Assembly (NCBI RefSeq): GCF_015666175.1 | Contig: NZ_JADPIE010000002.1 | Span: forward strand, 124,001-188,000 | Reading direction: 5' to 3' | Source: Halonatronomonas betaini | GTDB taxonomy: Bacteria > Bacillota > Halanaerobiia > Halanaerobiales > Halarsenatibacteraceae | Length of the DNA stretch: 64,000 nt | Shown: piece after piece, positions 41,538-50,946 of the stretch | Numbering within the stretch: the stretch's first letter is position 1 | Layout: every line of letters starts with the position of its first letter | Made by a program: the position numbers and the translations under genes | Notes under the pieces: generated by a model | The model's database searches: none | Seen by the model: only the letters and a program-made list of their open reading frames with translations | What the model was told of the DNA's origin: nothing

Positions 41538-42470
41538 CTATTTATATTCTTTGTCACTAAATAAAACACTATGATCCTCTTCAATTTCTACAAAACCTTT
41601 ACCTTCATTATTATTATAAAATTCATTTACATCGTTTATTACCTGTTCTGGGATGAATTCAACATCTTGATCCCAACGTTCACCTATCTCTGGTACAGCT
41701 TTAAATAACATTTTTGTATAAGGATGAATAGGGTTTTCATAAATCTTTTTAGTATTTCCTCTTTCTACCAAGCGACCTTTATACATAATCAGTGATTTAT
41801 CAGAAACATAATATCCTAAATTTAAATCATGAGTAATAAAAACTACTGCCATTCCATGTTTTTTACATGATTCCACCAATAAGTTTAATACTCCAATTCT
41901 AGTTGAAGCATCTAACATACTTATTAATTCATCAGCAACTAATATATCAACATCCATTAATAAAGCACGTGCAATTAATAACCTTTGTAACTGACCTCCA
42001 CTTAATTGGTGTGGAAATTTACCCAAAGTTCTATCAGGATTTAAATTTACATCATCTAAAGCTTCTTTAATAGCTTGAGATTTATTCTTATAATTCAAAT
42101 CAAAAGAATCAAAAATCATATCAAATATTCTATCAACCCTATATAGAGGATTAAAAGTTGCAAAAGGATCTTGAAAAATTCCTTGAACTCTTCGATAATA
42201 TTTTTTGACTTCAGCTTTATTATTGATTTCGGTGATATCTTTACCTTTGTATTTAATTTTTCCCTCAGATATCTTAATTAGTTTTAAAATTAACTTACCA
42301 ACTGTTGTTTTACCGCTACCGCTTTCTCCAATTAAAGAAATTATTTCTCCTCGCTTTATATCAAAAGACACATCTTTAGCCGCAACTGTATATTCTGGAT
42401 TAATAATGCCGCTTTTAAAAACTTTGGTTAAACCTTCTACTGTCATAACTACATCTTTATTTTTCTCCAT
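41538..42470 (-). CDS. Oligopeptide/dipeptide-type ABC transporter ATPase (DppF/OppF-like)
   Basis: 310 residues. Walker A GESGSGKTT is near residue 46, LSGGQLQRLLIARAL is the signature, and DILVADELISMLDAS is Walker B. A C-terminal YENPIHPYTKMLFKAVPEIG block is the OppD/F tail. It overlaps the other ATPase gene by 14 bases. Gene order SBP, B, C, D, F is the classical opp/dpp arrangement, and this is the second ATPase. Likely imports oligosaccharides of uronic-acid type, given the neighbours, though the family also takes peptides. Confidence 0.86.
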   Translation of the reverse strand: MEKNKDVVMTVEGLTKVFKSGIINPEYTVAAKDVSFDIKRGEIISLIGESGSGKTTVGKLILKLIKISEGKIKYKGKDITEINNKAEVKKYYRRVQGIFQDPFATFNPLYRVDRIFDMIFDSFDLNYKNKSQAIKEALDDVNLNPDRTLGKFPHQLSGGQLQRLLIARALLMDVDILVADELISMLDASTRIGVLNLLVESCKKHGMAVVFITHDLNLGYYVSDKSLIMYKGRLVERGNTKKIYENPIHPYTKMLFKAVPEIGERWDQDVEFIPEQVINDVNEFYNNNEGKGFVEIEEDHSVLFSDKEYK

Positions 42471-43449
42471 TTAAATCACTTCCTAACTCTTTCCATCTCC
42501 AACAAGCAACAAAGTGATCTGCTGCTACAAATTCTCTTTTAGGTGTTTCTTTACATTCATCAATTTCATATGAACAACGTTTTCTAAATCTACAGCCTTC
42601 ACCAATTTCAAGCAAATGAGGTGGCGTTCCTTTAATACCTGATAACCTATTGTCTTTATATTGAACTCCAACTTTAGGCAAAGAATCAATCAAAGCCCTT
42701 GTATACGGATGACATGGATTATCAATAATATCATCTGTTGGACCTATTTCTGCAAGATTTCCAGCATACATAATCATTATTCTATCAGCAATTTGATATA
42801 AAATAGATATATCGTGAGTTATGAAAATCGCTGATTTAATGATCTCTAAATCTCTTAAATTAGCAAGCATAGTTGCAACAAAACGTTGAGAGCTAACATC
42901 TAATGCAGAGGTGATTTCATCTGCAATTAAAAAGTCTGGATCTAAAATAGTAGATATTACCATTATTACTCTTTGTTTCATACCACCCGATAATTCAATA
43001 GAATAACGGTTTAATGTTGATTCATCCAAATTAACTAATTCAAATCTCTCTTTAACTTTATTTAAGAAATTCTTATCTGTTTTTACACCATGCTGTCTTG
43101 CTAAATCAAATATATATTGTTTTACTTTTTTTGTAGGACTAAAAGCATCTAAAGCATATTGCGGAATTAAAGAAATTGTGTTTAAACGTAGTTTTTTAAA
43201 CTCTTTTTCTCTCATTTCCATGATTTTATTTCCTACTAAATCAACCTCTCCTGATATATATTTTAATGGTTTTTTCCTATAAATAAATGTGCTTGCAAGT
43301 GTGCTTTTACCACACCCAGATTCACCTGCCAAGCCCAGAATTTCCCCTTTTTTTAAATTAAAGGTAATATCATCAACAGCTTTTACTTTACCTTTCATGA
43401 TGTCATAATAAGCTTTCAAATTTTTTACTTCTAGTACATTATCTTTCAT
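42457..43449 (-). CDS. Oligopeptide/dipeptide-type ABC transporter ATPase (DppD/OppD-like)
   Basis: 330 residues, Walker A GESGCGKST, LSGGMKQRVIMVIST signature and DFLIADEITSALD Walker B. The C-terminal cysteine cluster (GCRFRKRCSYEIDECKET) is the iron-sulfur-like tail typical of OppD/DppD. It is followed by DppF in the same direction. Ribosome site GGAGATGTA. Confidence 0.86.
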   Translation of the reverse strand: MKDNVLEVKNLKAYYDIMKGKVKAVDDITFNLKKGEILGLAGESGCGKSTLASTFIYRKKPLKYISGEVDLVGNKIMEMREKEFKKLRLNTISLIPQYALDAFSPTKKVKQYIFDLARQHGVKTDKNFLNKVKERFELVNLDESTLNRYSIELSGGMKQRVIMVISTILDPDFLIADEITSALDVSSQRFVATMLANLRDLEIIKSAIFITHDISILYQIADRIMIMYAGNLAEIGPTDDIIDNPCHPYTRALIDSLPKVGVQYKDNRLSGIKGTPPHLLEIGEGCRFRKRCSYEIDECKETPKREFVAADHFVACWRWKELGSDLNGEK

Positions 43450-43452
43450 AAT

Positions 43453-44316
43453 CTACATCTCCCTCAACCGTGGATTAAATGCTGCATCTAGTCCAGTATT
43501 AATAAAATATAGTGCAGTAATAAAAATTGTTAAAATTAAACCTGGAATTATAGCCCACCACCACATACCAAGTTGAATTCCATTCCAAATTACTGCATTT
43601 TGCATTACAAGTCCTAAGGTAATTCCACGGGTAGGCCCAAGCCCTAAAAACTCAAGTTGAACAGTTGCAAGCATAGTTCCATTAACTTGTAAAATAAATA
43701 CCATAAAAACATAAGAAAACATATTAGACGCTATATCTTCTCTTAATATTCTGCCTACACTAAGTGAAGAAACTTTAGATAAAGATACATATTCCTCATT
43801 TTTAAGTGATAATGTTTGAGATCTAACTGCTCTAGCCGTCCATGGCCAAGCTGTAATTGCAACAATTATTGCCATAGCAACTACTCCTCTTACTTCTAAA
43901 AAAGCTGCAATAACTATTAATAAAGCAAGTTGTGGTATAACAACAAATATATTGGTTAACATCATTAAAGTTTCATCAAAAATCGTTCCTCCAAAATAAC
44001 CGGATAAAAAACCAACAATACAACCTATTAAAGTTGCAATTGTTCCAGCTATAGCACCTACTAATAATGTAGAGCGTAATCCATATACAGTTCTAGTAAA
44101 AACATCTCTTCCATCAATAGTAGTACCAAAATAATGATCACTAGATGGTGGTAGATAGCCCTCTCCTGCATATTCATTATATCCATACGGTGATATACTA
44201 GGTCCAAAGGCTGCTAATAAAAATACTAAAGCCACTAAAGTCAAACCAAAGATTACTTTTTTATTTGTCAAAGCATAATATAAATTTTCATGTCTAATCC
44301 AAAAGTCTTTAAACAT
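43453..44316 (-). CDS. ABC transporter permease (DppC/OppC-like)
   Basis: 287 residues with about six membrane spans. The GTTIDGRDVFTRTVYGLRSTLLVG block is typical of OppC (G.D..GRD.lsR...G.R.sl.vg). The conserved EAA-like loop near residue 165-200 (ARAVRSQTLSLKNEEYVSLSK) contacts the ATPases. It is next to the DppB-like permease with a three-base gap. All canonical features are intact. Confidence 0.88.
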   Translation of the reverse strand: MFKDFWIRHENLYYALTNKKVIFGLTLVALVFLLAAFGPSISPYGYNEYAGEGYLPPSSDHYFGTTIDGRDVFTRTVYGLRSTLLVGAIAGTIATLIGCIVGFLSGYFGGTIFDETLMMLTNIFVVIPQLALLIVIAAFLEVRGVVAMAIIVAITAWPWTARAVRSQTLSLKNEEYVSLSKVSSLSVGRILREDIASNMFSYVFMVFILQVNGTMLATVQLEFLGLGPTRGITLGLVMQNAVIWNGIQLGMWWWAIIPGLILTIFITALYFINTGLDAAFNPRLREM

Positions 44317-44319
44317 CTA

Positions 44320-45309
44320 TTATTCCTCCTCGGTAAATGAAAGCCTTACTCGTGGATCTATAAACATATATATAATATCCACTATAAAGTTTGCTATTAA
44401 TACCATGACTATTATAGTCAAGAAAATACCCTGAATCAAAAAATAATCTTGAGATTGAACTCCATTTAACATCATACGGCCTAAACCAGGGTAATTAAAT
44501 ACTACCTGCACAGTTATAGCACCACCCACTATTCTTCCAATACGTAAAGCAAGACCTGTAACTTGAGGCAATACTCCGTTGCGAAATCCATATCTTCTAA
44601 TCAATCTGTTTGAGGCACCTAAAGTCTCCATATATTTAGAATAATTAGAACTTGTTTCGTAAATTATCATATTTCTCATACCTATAGCCCATCCTCCAAG
44701 CTGGACTAAGAACATTGTAAAAAATGGCAAAAACCAGTGATGTAAAAAACTTAAAATAAAGCCTAAGTTTAAACCTGGAGTTTGCAAAGAACCATAAGGG
44801 CCACTAATAGGAAACAAGCCTAAAGATACCCCTAAGAAAAAAGCAACTAAACCAGCCATCCAAAAATATGGTGATGAAGCTAAAAAATAAAAAAATGGCA
44901 TTGTAACATTATCTGCTCTTTTATTAGAACCTGAATATGCTCCTAGTTTATTACCGACTATCCAACTTAATATTATTGCTGGCATTAATACAGCTAAATC
45001 ATACACAATTGCTCTTTTAATTATTTGCATTACTGGTGTCGGAAAATGAGTAATTGAAATACCAAAATCAAGAGTAAATATTGATCGCCAATATCCTAAG
45101 TACTGTCTCCATAAAGGCTGATCTAAGTTAAATAATAGTCTAAGCTGATTTTCAAGTATTTCTCTTCCACCTTCCATACCTGAAAACCGAGATAAAAGTG
45201 ATTGAATTGGATCTCCAGGCATCATTCTAGGAATCAAAAAATTTATTGTTACAGCTAATACAAAAGTAATTGCATACATTAATATTTTCTTTCGTAAATA
45301 TTTGCCCAT
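44320..45309 (-). CDS. ABC transporter permease (DppB/OppB-like)
   Basis: 329 residues, with six spans. The early RMMPGDPIQSLLSR and the YRRS-like LDQPLWRQYLGYWRSIF are OppB motifs, and the EAA loop is ETLGASNRLIRRYGFRNGVLP near 235. Preceded by a 28-base palindrome and then the SBP gene. It completes a SBP-B-C-D-F operon. Confidence 0.88.
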   Translation of the reverse strand: MGKYLRKKILMYAITFVLAVTINFLIPRMMPGDPIQSLLSRFSGMEGGREILENQLRLLFNLDQPLWRQYLGYWRSIFTLDFGISITHFPTPVMQIIKRAIVYDLAVLMPAIILSWIVGNKLGAYSGSNKRADNVTMPFFYFLASSPYFWMAGLVAFFLGVSLGLFPISGPYGSLQTPGLNLGFILSFLHHWFLPFFTMFLVQLGGWAIGMRNMIIYETSSNYSKYMETLGASNRLIRRYGFRNGVLPQVTGLALRIGRIVGGAITVQVVFNYPGLGRMMLNGVQSQDYFLIQGIFLTIIVMVLIANFIVDIIYMFIDPRVRLSFTEEE

Positions 45310-45332
45310 TGGTTGAATTCCTTTCTATATAT

Positions 45333-45360
45333 TAAGGCCCAATAATATTATTGGGCCTTA
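45333..45360 (-). promoter_or_regulatory. Perfect 28-bp palindrome between SBP and permease genes
   Basis: TAAGGCCCAATAAT is followed by its exact reverse complement. There is no U-run after it on the minus strand, so it is more likely an mRNA-stabilising or processing hairpin at the 3' end of the SBP message (uneven expression of SBP over permeases) than a terminator. Confidence 0.6.
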
Positions 45361-45386
45361 AATTATTATATTACCTTATTTCAAAC

Positions 45387-47084
45387 TTATTGTGCCGGTT
45401 CAATACCAATTAATGTTTGAATCATTCCTATTTGGAATCCACTTACTCCACCGCTTACAGGAATGCCATAAGGATTATTTTCATTCGGCCAGTTAGTCCA
45501 ATTATTTGTTGTAGCTTGCATCCACATTCCATTATGCCATAAAGGAACAGTAGGCATGTCCTGTAAAAGAATTGTCTGTATTTCTGTTGCTATTTCTTGT
45601 CTTTCATCTTCATCAAGTATTTTATTAAATCTTTCAATCATTTCAAATAATTCTGGATTATCATATGAACCATAATTACCTTGAGTTATTTGGTCGCCAT
45701 GGATGTCACTGTTTGCAACTCCATTCCAATAATCAAAAGGTGAGGAAGTTATAGAAGTTTCGAAGTGAGCTAAAATCATATCAAAATCTCTATTAAACCT
45801 TTTATTATGGAATAATGAAGAGTCAGGAAAATCAGAAACAATATTTATTCCAACTTCTTCAGCATAATTAGTAATAACATTAACAGATTCCATCCAGTCA
45901 GTCCATCCACTTGGAACAGCTAGTTCTAGTTCAATATTATCACCATTAGGCATCTGTCTCCATCCATCTCCATTTTCATCAACATAACCTGCAGCATCTA
46001 AAATCTCTTTAGCTTTCTCGATGTCATATTCAAAACCATGCTCTTCTACAACTTCTTCATCAAGATAAGCACCCCAACCTCCACCAAATAAGCCAGTAGG
46101 GTTAGCTGCTTCTACTAATCCACCATAAACTCTTTCAACAATTGTATTTGGATTAACCATATATGCCATAGCTTTTCTAAATTCTACATCATCCATTGGT
46201 TCTGTTAAAGTATTCATATACAAGTTAACTGTATTCCAAGGGATCATATATGGTTCTTCTTCAAACCATGTTTGAAGGTCAAACTGTTCGATAATTCTTT
46301 GAATTCCTGGTAAGAAATTATGACTTAAATCCAACTCGCCTCTCATTAACATTCCCATTGTAACATTATTACTCTCACCTACAAGATCAACAATATTTTT
46401 TGGTGTTGGCTCGCCAAAAACTTCAATACCCCACCAATTATCATCTCTTTCCCAAACCATTCTATCTTGTTCAGAACTCCTATAAGTGTATGGACCAGTT
46501 CCAACTGGTTCTCTCATTGTTCTTGTTATTAATTCATCTGAAGGAACTTCACTCCAAATATGCTCTGGAATAATATAACGTTCATAAAGTTCTGAATCCC
46601 ATAATGCATACTGTGGTTCATCAAAAGTAAATCTAACTGTTAAATCATCTTCAGCAACAACTGAATCCAGCATATCCCAAACTGGTGAATAATATAAGTC
46701 ATTTTCTTTAGCTAATTCATAGGTGAAAACGACATCTTCAGCACTAAAATCTACTCCGTCTGACCAAGCAATACCTTCTCTAAATTCAACTAAATAGACG
46801 TCATCTTCAACCCACTCTCCACTTTTAGCAAGCCAGGGAGTAAATTCATCATTTAATGGGTGATATGAAAACATAGTTTCATATACTAAACCACCTGTGC
46901 CTCTTACACTATCTGGAATCAATATATTCCAGGTTGACGGCGGAGACCATAATGCTCCTGTCATAACTAATGTTTCTTCAGCTTCTAAAGGACCTAATTC
47001 AACAGTTTCTGAATGAACTTGTATCCCCAAAGTAATAAATAGTGCTAATGTTAAAATTAAAATTGATTTTAAATTTAATTTCAT
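45387..47084 (-). CDS. ABC transporter solute-binding protein, family 5 (DppA/OppA-type)
   Basis: 565 residues. A signal sequence without a lipobox is present (MKLNLKSILILTLALFITLG..). The mature part is very acidic. Motifs are TMREPVGTGPYTYR near 185 and a C-terminal PTVPLWHNGMWMQA block, as in the SBP_bac_5 family. As the first gene of the uptake operon it should define the substrate; the halophile-type charge suggests an extracytoplasmic, salt-exposed protein. The sugar-acid context points to an oligosaccharide of uronic acids but peptides are the family default. Confidence 0.82.
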   Translation of the reverse strand: MKLNLKSILILTLALFITLGIQVHSETVELGPLEAEETLVMTGALWSPPSTWNILIPDSVRGTGGLVYETMFSYHPLNDEFTPWLAKSGEWVEDDVYLVEFREGIAWSDGVDFSAEDVVFTYELAKENDLYYSPVWDMLDSVVAEDDLTVRFTFDEPQYALWDSELYERYIIPEHIWSEVPSDELITRTMREPVGTGPYTYRSSEQDRMVWERDDNWWGIEVFGEPTPKNIVDLVGESNNVTMGMLMRGELDLSHNFLPGIQRIIEQFDLQTWFEEEPYMIPWNTVNLYMNTLTEPMDDVEFRKAMAYMVNPNTIVERVYGGLVEAANPTGLFGGGWGAYLDEEVVEEHGFEYDIEKAKEILDAAGYVDENGDGWRQMPNGDNIELELAVPSGWTDWMESVNVITNYAEEVGINIVSDFPDSSLFHNKRFNRDFDMILAHFETSITSSPFDYWNGVANSDIHGDQITQGNYGSYDNPELFEMIERFNKILDEDERQEIATEIQTILLQDMPTVPLWHNGMWMQATTNNWTNWPNENNPYGIPVSGGVSGFQIGMIQTLIGIEPAQ

Positions 47085-47239
47085 TAATTACACTCCTTTA
47101 TATTTTTTTTAATTAAATCTAACAGGCTACCCTCCCTTCACTATTATTTATATTAGATTTACCTCAATTATAATAACCACTTAAAAGATTGAAGTAAATT
47201 AAAACATAATTAAATAACATTTCTAGTAAATGATTTTGC

Positions 47240-48430
47240 TTACCACTCATGAACACTACCATCAAGACTCTCAGCTACTGGTAGATAAGCTTTTTTATAT
47301 GGAAACTTCTTTGCAGCCTCCTCATCAATATCACAGCCTAAACCAGGTCTATCCGGGATAGTCAAATAACCATCTTCAAATTTAGGCCCTCCCTTAAATA
47401 CAGCAGACACCTCTTCTGGAAATTCAGCCAGTTCCTGAATCCCAAAATTCGAAACTGCATAATCTACATGTAAATTAGCCAGATGTGCAATTGGAGATAT
47501 ATCTGCCGGACCATGCCAAGCAGTCTTAAGATGAAAAGTCTCTGCCAGGGCCGCAAGTTTCATCGCCTCAGTTATTCCACCAATATGACTTAAATCACAT
47601 CTAATATAATCAATTAACTGATTTTTAATAAGCGGTAATGCCTCCCACTTTGAATTAAAAAGTTCTCCCATGGCTAAAGGTATTGAAGTCTGATTACGGA
47701 TCTGCTCAAATCCTGCTATATTTTCGGGTTTTAATAAATCCTCCAAAAAAAACAGATTATACTCTTCAAGCTCCTTAGCCAGTCTTATCGCCTCAGGAAC
47801 CTGTAACCTTTCATGGGAATCATGAATCAGATGAACCTCATCGCCAATCTCTGCCCGCAAAAACTTAAATAACTCTGGAATAACCTTTAAGTATGGTTTA
47901 GAATCCCAGGTTTCCACAAATGGAAGTACCCTGGCATCATCTTCTACAGTTCCATATGTTCCATTCAGTCCAGGAATTGATACCTGAACCCTTAAAACTT
48001 TATAGCCCTCTGCAATCTTTTCTAAAGCATTTTCTTTAACTTCCTGAAATTTATCTCCTGAAACATGTGTATAACAGAGAACTTTTTCTCTGCTTCTACC
48101 ACCTAACAATGAATAAACAGGTCTTGAACATCTTTTACCTTTTAAATCCCAGAGCGCCATATCTATTCCTGCCAGAGCAGTCATCAAAACCGGGCCGCCC
48201 CGCCAGTAAGCCCCTTTATATAAATACTGCCAGATATCTTCTATATTATCAGAATTCCTACCGATTAAAATTGGAGCTATATATTCCTCTATAGTTTCAG
48301 CAACTGTAAGCTCCCTCCCATTTAAAGTTGCATCACCAATACCATAAATACCTTCATCAGTCTCAATCTTAACGACTACATAATTACGACCAGGACTTGT
48401 CACTATTACCTTAATATTTTCTATTTTCAT
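47240..48430 (-). CDS. Enolase-superfamily mannonate dehydratase-like enzyme (RspA/ManD family)
   Basis: 396 residues. The front is MKIENIKVIVTSPGRNYVVVK, a ManD-type start. Metal ligands are visible as HLIHDSHERL, FFLEDLL and AMGELFNS; the tail carries HGPADISPIAHLANLH and NFGIQELAEF, plus the C-terminal W. These agree with ManD/RspA pattern (D/E/E ligands, HGATDLSP, NFGIQEY). The reaction would be D-mannonate to KDG, feeding KdgK nearby. RspA-type relatives can be weak dehydratases, so activity is inferred. It is preceded by two operator copies and leads a separate transcript before the ABC genes. Confidence 0.75.
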   Translation of the reverse strand: MKIENIKVIVTSPGRNYVVVKIETDEGIYGIGDATLNGRELTVAETIEEYIAPILIGRNSDNIEDIWQYLYKGAYWRGGPVLMTALAGIDMALWDLKGKRCSRPVYSLLGGRSREKVLCYTHVSGDKFQEVKENALEKIAEGYKVLRVQVSIPGLNGTYGTVEDDARVLPFVETWDSKPYLKVIPELFKFLRAEIGDEVHLIHDSHERLQVPEAIRLAKELEEYNLFFLEDLLKPENIAGFEQIRNQTSIPLAMGELFNSKWEALPLIKNQLIDYIRCDLSHIGGITEAMKLAALAETFHLKTAWHGPADISPIAHLANLHVDYAVSNFGIQELAEFPEEVSAVFKGGPKFEDGYLTIPDRPGLGCDIDEEAAKKFPYKKAYLPVAESLDGSVHEW

Positions 48431-48479
48431 TTCATCACCTTCACTTTAATTTTAATTACAGTAAAACACTATAGAATAG

Positions 48480-48537
48480 TTGTAGGTTGTCCAACAAGTA
48501 AGCTTAAAAAATGTTTTGGTTGTAGGTTGTCCAACAA
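48480..48537. promoter_or_regulatory. Two GntR-type operators upstream of the dehydratase gene
   Basis: TTGTAGGTTGTCCAACAA occurs at 48480-48497 and again at 48520-48537, spaced exactly 40 bases (about four helical turns). The near-match TTGTAGGTTGTCCTACAA lies before the GntR gene. Likely repressor binding sites for the adjacent GntR protein. Confidence 0.75.
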
Positions 48538-48586
48538 GCAAACTTATAAATAAATTGTTTTAGTTGTGATTTTATCAAAAAATTTA

Positions 48587-49267
48587 TTAAATATTTAAAT
48601 CTTTAGACCTTTCTCTATTATCTTCTTCTGATAACTTTACAGCTAAATCATGATCTTTATTTTTAATTGCAAAATAAAGTTTTTTATGTCCTTTAATACT
48701 TTTATCAAAATCACCATTCTTGTTCATTTCTTTTAAATGAGTTAATAAAATATCTTTTAGCCTTAACATAGTCTGGTATAATATTTTATTTTTAGATGCT
48801 TTAGCTATATTTAAATGAAAAGTATAATCCCATAAAGTATATTCTTTATAATCATTTTTATTTTCAATCATTTTATTTAATGAATACTCAATTTCTTCAA
48901 TATCACTTTTGTTAGCTCGAATAGCAGCTAAACGAGCGTTTTCTTTTTCAATAATGCTTCTGAATTCCAAAACATCAATTATATCTTTTTCATTTAAAAA
49001 TATAGTAGGTATTGCATTACTAATCAAATTACTATTTAAATCTTCTTTCAAAAATGTTCCCTCTCCTTGTTTTGTTACTACAATATTTAAACCTTTAAGT
49101 TTTTGGATTGCATTTCTTATTGTATTTCTACTAACATTATATGTTTCTGCCAATTCATTCTCAGAGGGTATTTTTTGGCCTGGTTCCCATTCTCTACTTA
49201 CAATTTTTTCTTTCATTCTCTCATAGACTTCATCTACTAAATTCAATTTTTTAATTGCATTATCCAT
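48587..49267 (-). CDS. GntR/FadR-family transcriptional regulator
   Basis: 226 residues from the ATG at 49267, with AGAGGAG upstream; an ORF start 27 codons before lies over the operator. Residues 8-70 form the winged HTH (VYERMKEKIVSREWEPGQKI, ENELAETYNVSRNTIRNAIQKL). The C-terminal FCD-type helical domain includes VLEFRSIIEKENARLAAIR and the metal/ligand-pocket histidines LWDYTFHLNIAKASKN and KGHKKLYFAIKN. It probably senses a sugar acid or its breakdown product and controls the dehydratase and itself. Confidence 0.85.
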   Translation of the reverse strand: MDNAIKKLNLVDEVYERMKEKIVSREWEPGQKIPSENELAETYNVSRNTIRNAIQKLKGLNIVVTKQGEGTFLKEDLNSNLISNAIPTIFLNEKDIIDVLEFRSIIEKENARLAAIRANKSDIEEIEYSLNKMIENKNDYKEYTLWDYTFHLNIAKASKNKILYQTMLRLKDILLTHLKEMNKNGDFDKSIKGHKKLYFAIKNKDHDLAVKLSEEDNRERSKDLNI

Positions 49268-49292
49268 ATAGTTTTCTCCTCTTTTGATATGG

Positions 49293-49310
49293 TTGTAGGT
49301 TGTCCTACAA
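49293..49310. promoter_or_regulatory. GntR autoregulatory operator
   Basis: TTGTAGG-TTGT-CCTACAA is a perfect inverted repeat 26 bases upstream of the GntR start codon and matches the paired operators at 48480-48537. Confidence 0.75.
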
Positions 49311-49445
49311 GTTGATTTTATTATAAACCACAAAATTATAAAAGTCAAATATTTTTTTAAATTAAATTTTTTCTCTCTTTAACTATATATAATTGTATCT
49401 AGATTTATTAATATATTTCATCAAAACTTTTTTGTTTGAATTGAA

Positions 49446-50809
49446 TCAAGTCCATATTTGTGTGTAAATTCCTCAGTCAGTAATAAAGTTAAGCAATAAA
49501 GCCAGTTTTAGCTTTTTTCTTTTGTTTTAGGAAATCATAATATTCTTCCATATCAAGATATTTTCTGCCAGTAGACCATTTTTCATCATGCTCTATCAAC
49601 AAAGCTCCAATAAGTCTGATTGCAGAAGCCTCATTAGGATAAATGCGAATTACTCTATCACGGCGACGGATTTCTTCATTAAGTCTCTCTATACTGTTGG
49701 TAGTCCTGAGCCTTTTGCGATATTTCTCAGGTAAACCTATTACTGCCAGGATATCTTCAAAGCCTTCTTCTAGTAGGTCCATGGCTTTTGCAGCAGATCG
49801 TTCAAATTTTGCCAGAGTTTCTGCTAAAAGACGCCTGGCTTCATTAATATCTCTGGCATCATAAATGCTACGCAGATGGGCTTTTACTTCTGCTTTTAAG
49901 CGTTTAGGGGTTTTATCTAAAATATTTTTAGAGAAATGGGTCTGACATCTCTGCCAGGTTGCCCCCTGGAAATGTTTCTGAATAGCTTTAACCAGGCCTT
50001 TGTGGTTATCAGATACAACTAAATCAACATCAGCAAGACCTCTTTCCTGGAGATAACTAAAGAAGTCGCTCCAGCTTGTTTCAGATTCGCTGTTAGCCAT
50101 TTGAAAACCGATGATCTCTCTATGACCTGATTCATTTATAACTTTTGCAATCAACAGTCCTTTAGAGCGGACACGTCCATTTTCTCTAACTTTAAGATAA
50201 ATAGCATCAACAACTAAGAAGGGATAGTGTTTTTCAAGTTGGCGATTTTGAAAAGCCTTTACAATTGGATCTAGCTGCTTGCAAAGATTTGAAACAGTTG
50301 ATTTAGAAAAGCTTTTACCACATAGTTCTTCAGTCACATTTTCAATTTTTCTGGTAGAAACTCCATTGATGACCATCTCGATCATCGTCAAAATGAGAGC
50401 CTGCTCACTTCGTTGATAACGCTGAAACATGGAAGTGCTAAACTCACCATTGCGATGTCTTGGAACCCTTAAGGTTATAGTACCTATGCGAGTCGTTAGA
50501 TCCCGATCTCGGAAGCCATTTCTATATGCTGTCCGCTGTTCAGAGCGTTCATAAGGGGCTGCTCCTAGTTGTTCTGCTGATTGAGCAAGTAAAACCTGGT
50601 TTAGTATTTCTTCTAAAAGTTTTGTAAATGCCTGGTCTTTAGTTTCTTTTGGAAAAAGTTCGTGCAAAAGTTCGGTATTTAGTGTAATATTTAATTGAGC
50701 CATATGTTTTCTCTCCTCAGTTAAGTATTTGTTTGTCACTTATATTATAACCGAGGAAAGAGCATTTGGCTCGTATTATTTTCTTTTTACACCATTATAT
50801 AGACTTAAT
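49446..50809 (-). mobile_element. IS256-family insertion sequence
   Basis: Imperfect terminal inverted repeats are visible: TCAAGTCCATATTTGTGTGTAA at the left, and TTAAGTCTATATAATGGTGTAA (reverse complement of the right end at about 50788-50809). Both end in GTGTAA, as is usual for IS256-like ends. They flank one transposase gene. Target-site duplications cannot be fixed from this sequence. The element sits between the GntR gene and the PD-(D/E)XK gene. Confidence 0.78.
49489..50703 (-). CDS. IS256-family transposase (mutator type)
   Basis: 404 residues from the ATG at 50703 (GAGGAGAGAAAAC upstream); an earlier start is 12 codons before. RIGTITLRVPRHRNGEFSTS, the first catalytic aspartate in FLVVDAIYLKVREN, the second in DLVVSDNHKGL, and the glutamate in RTTNSIERLNEEIRRR give the DDE triad. 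WQRCQTHFSKNIL is the family's C-x2-H. The gene is uninterrupted, so the element may still be mobile. Confidence 0.95.
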   Translation of the reverse strand: MAQLNITLNTELLHELFPKETKDQAFTKLLEEILNQVLLAQSAEQLGAAPYERSEQRTAYRNGFRDRDLTTRIGTITLRVPRHRNGEFSTSMFQRYQRSEQALILTMIEMVINGVSTRKIENVTEELCGKSFSKSTVSNLCKQLDPIVKAFQNRQLEKHYPFLVVDAIYLKVRENGRVRSKGLLIAKVINESGHREIIGFQMANSESETSWSDFFSYLQERGLADVDLVVSDNHKGLVKAIQKHFQGATWQRCQTHFSKNILDKTPKRLKAEVKAHLRSIYDARDINEARRLLAETLAKFERSAAKAMDLLEEGFEDILAVIGLPEKYRKRLRTTNSIERLNEEIRRRDRVIRIYPNEASAIRLIGALLIEHDEKWSTGRKYLDMEEYYDFLKQKKKAKTGFIA

Positions 50810-50946
50810 CAAAGCCTAGTAATAAATTTGCTCTTTATTTACTTTTAACCTGAATAAAGGATGATCAACAATATGCCTCTAAACAACTGTATCACTTAAA
50901 TATATTACTGAAGCTCTCATTCTCATGCTTTAGAAAAATATCTGTA

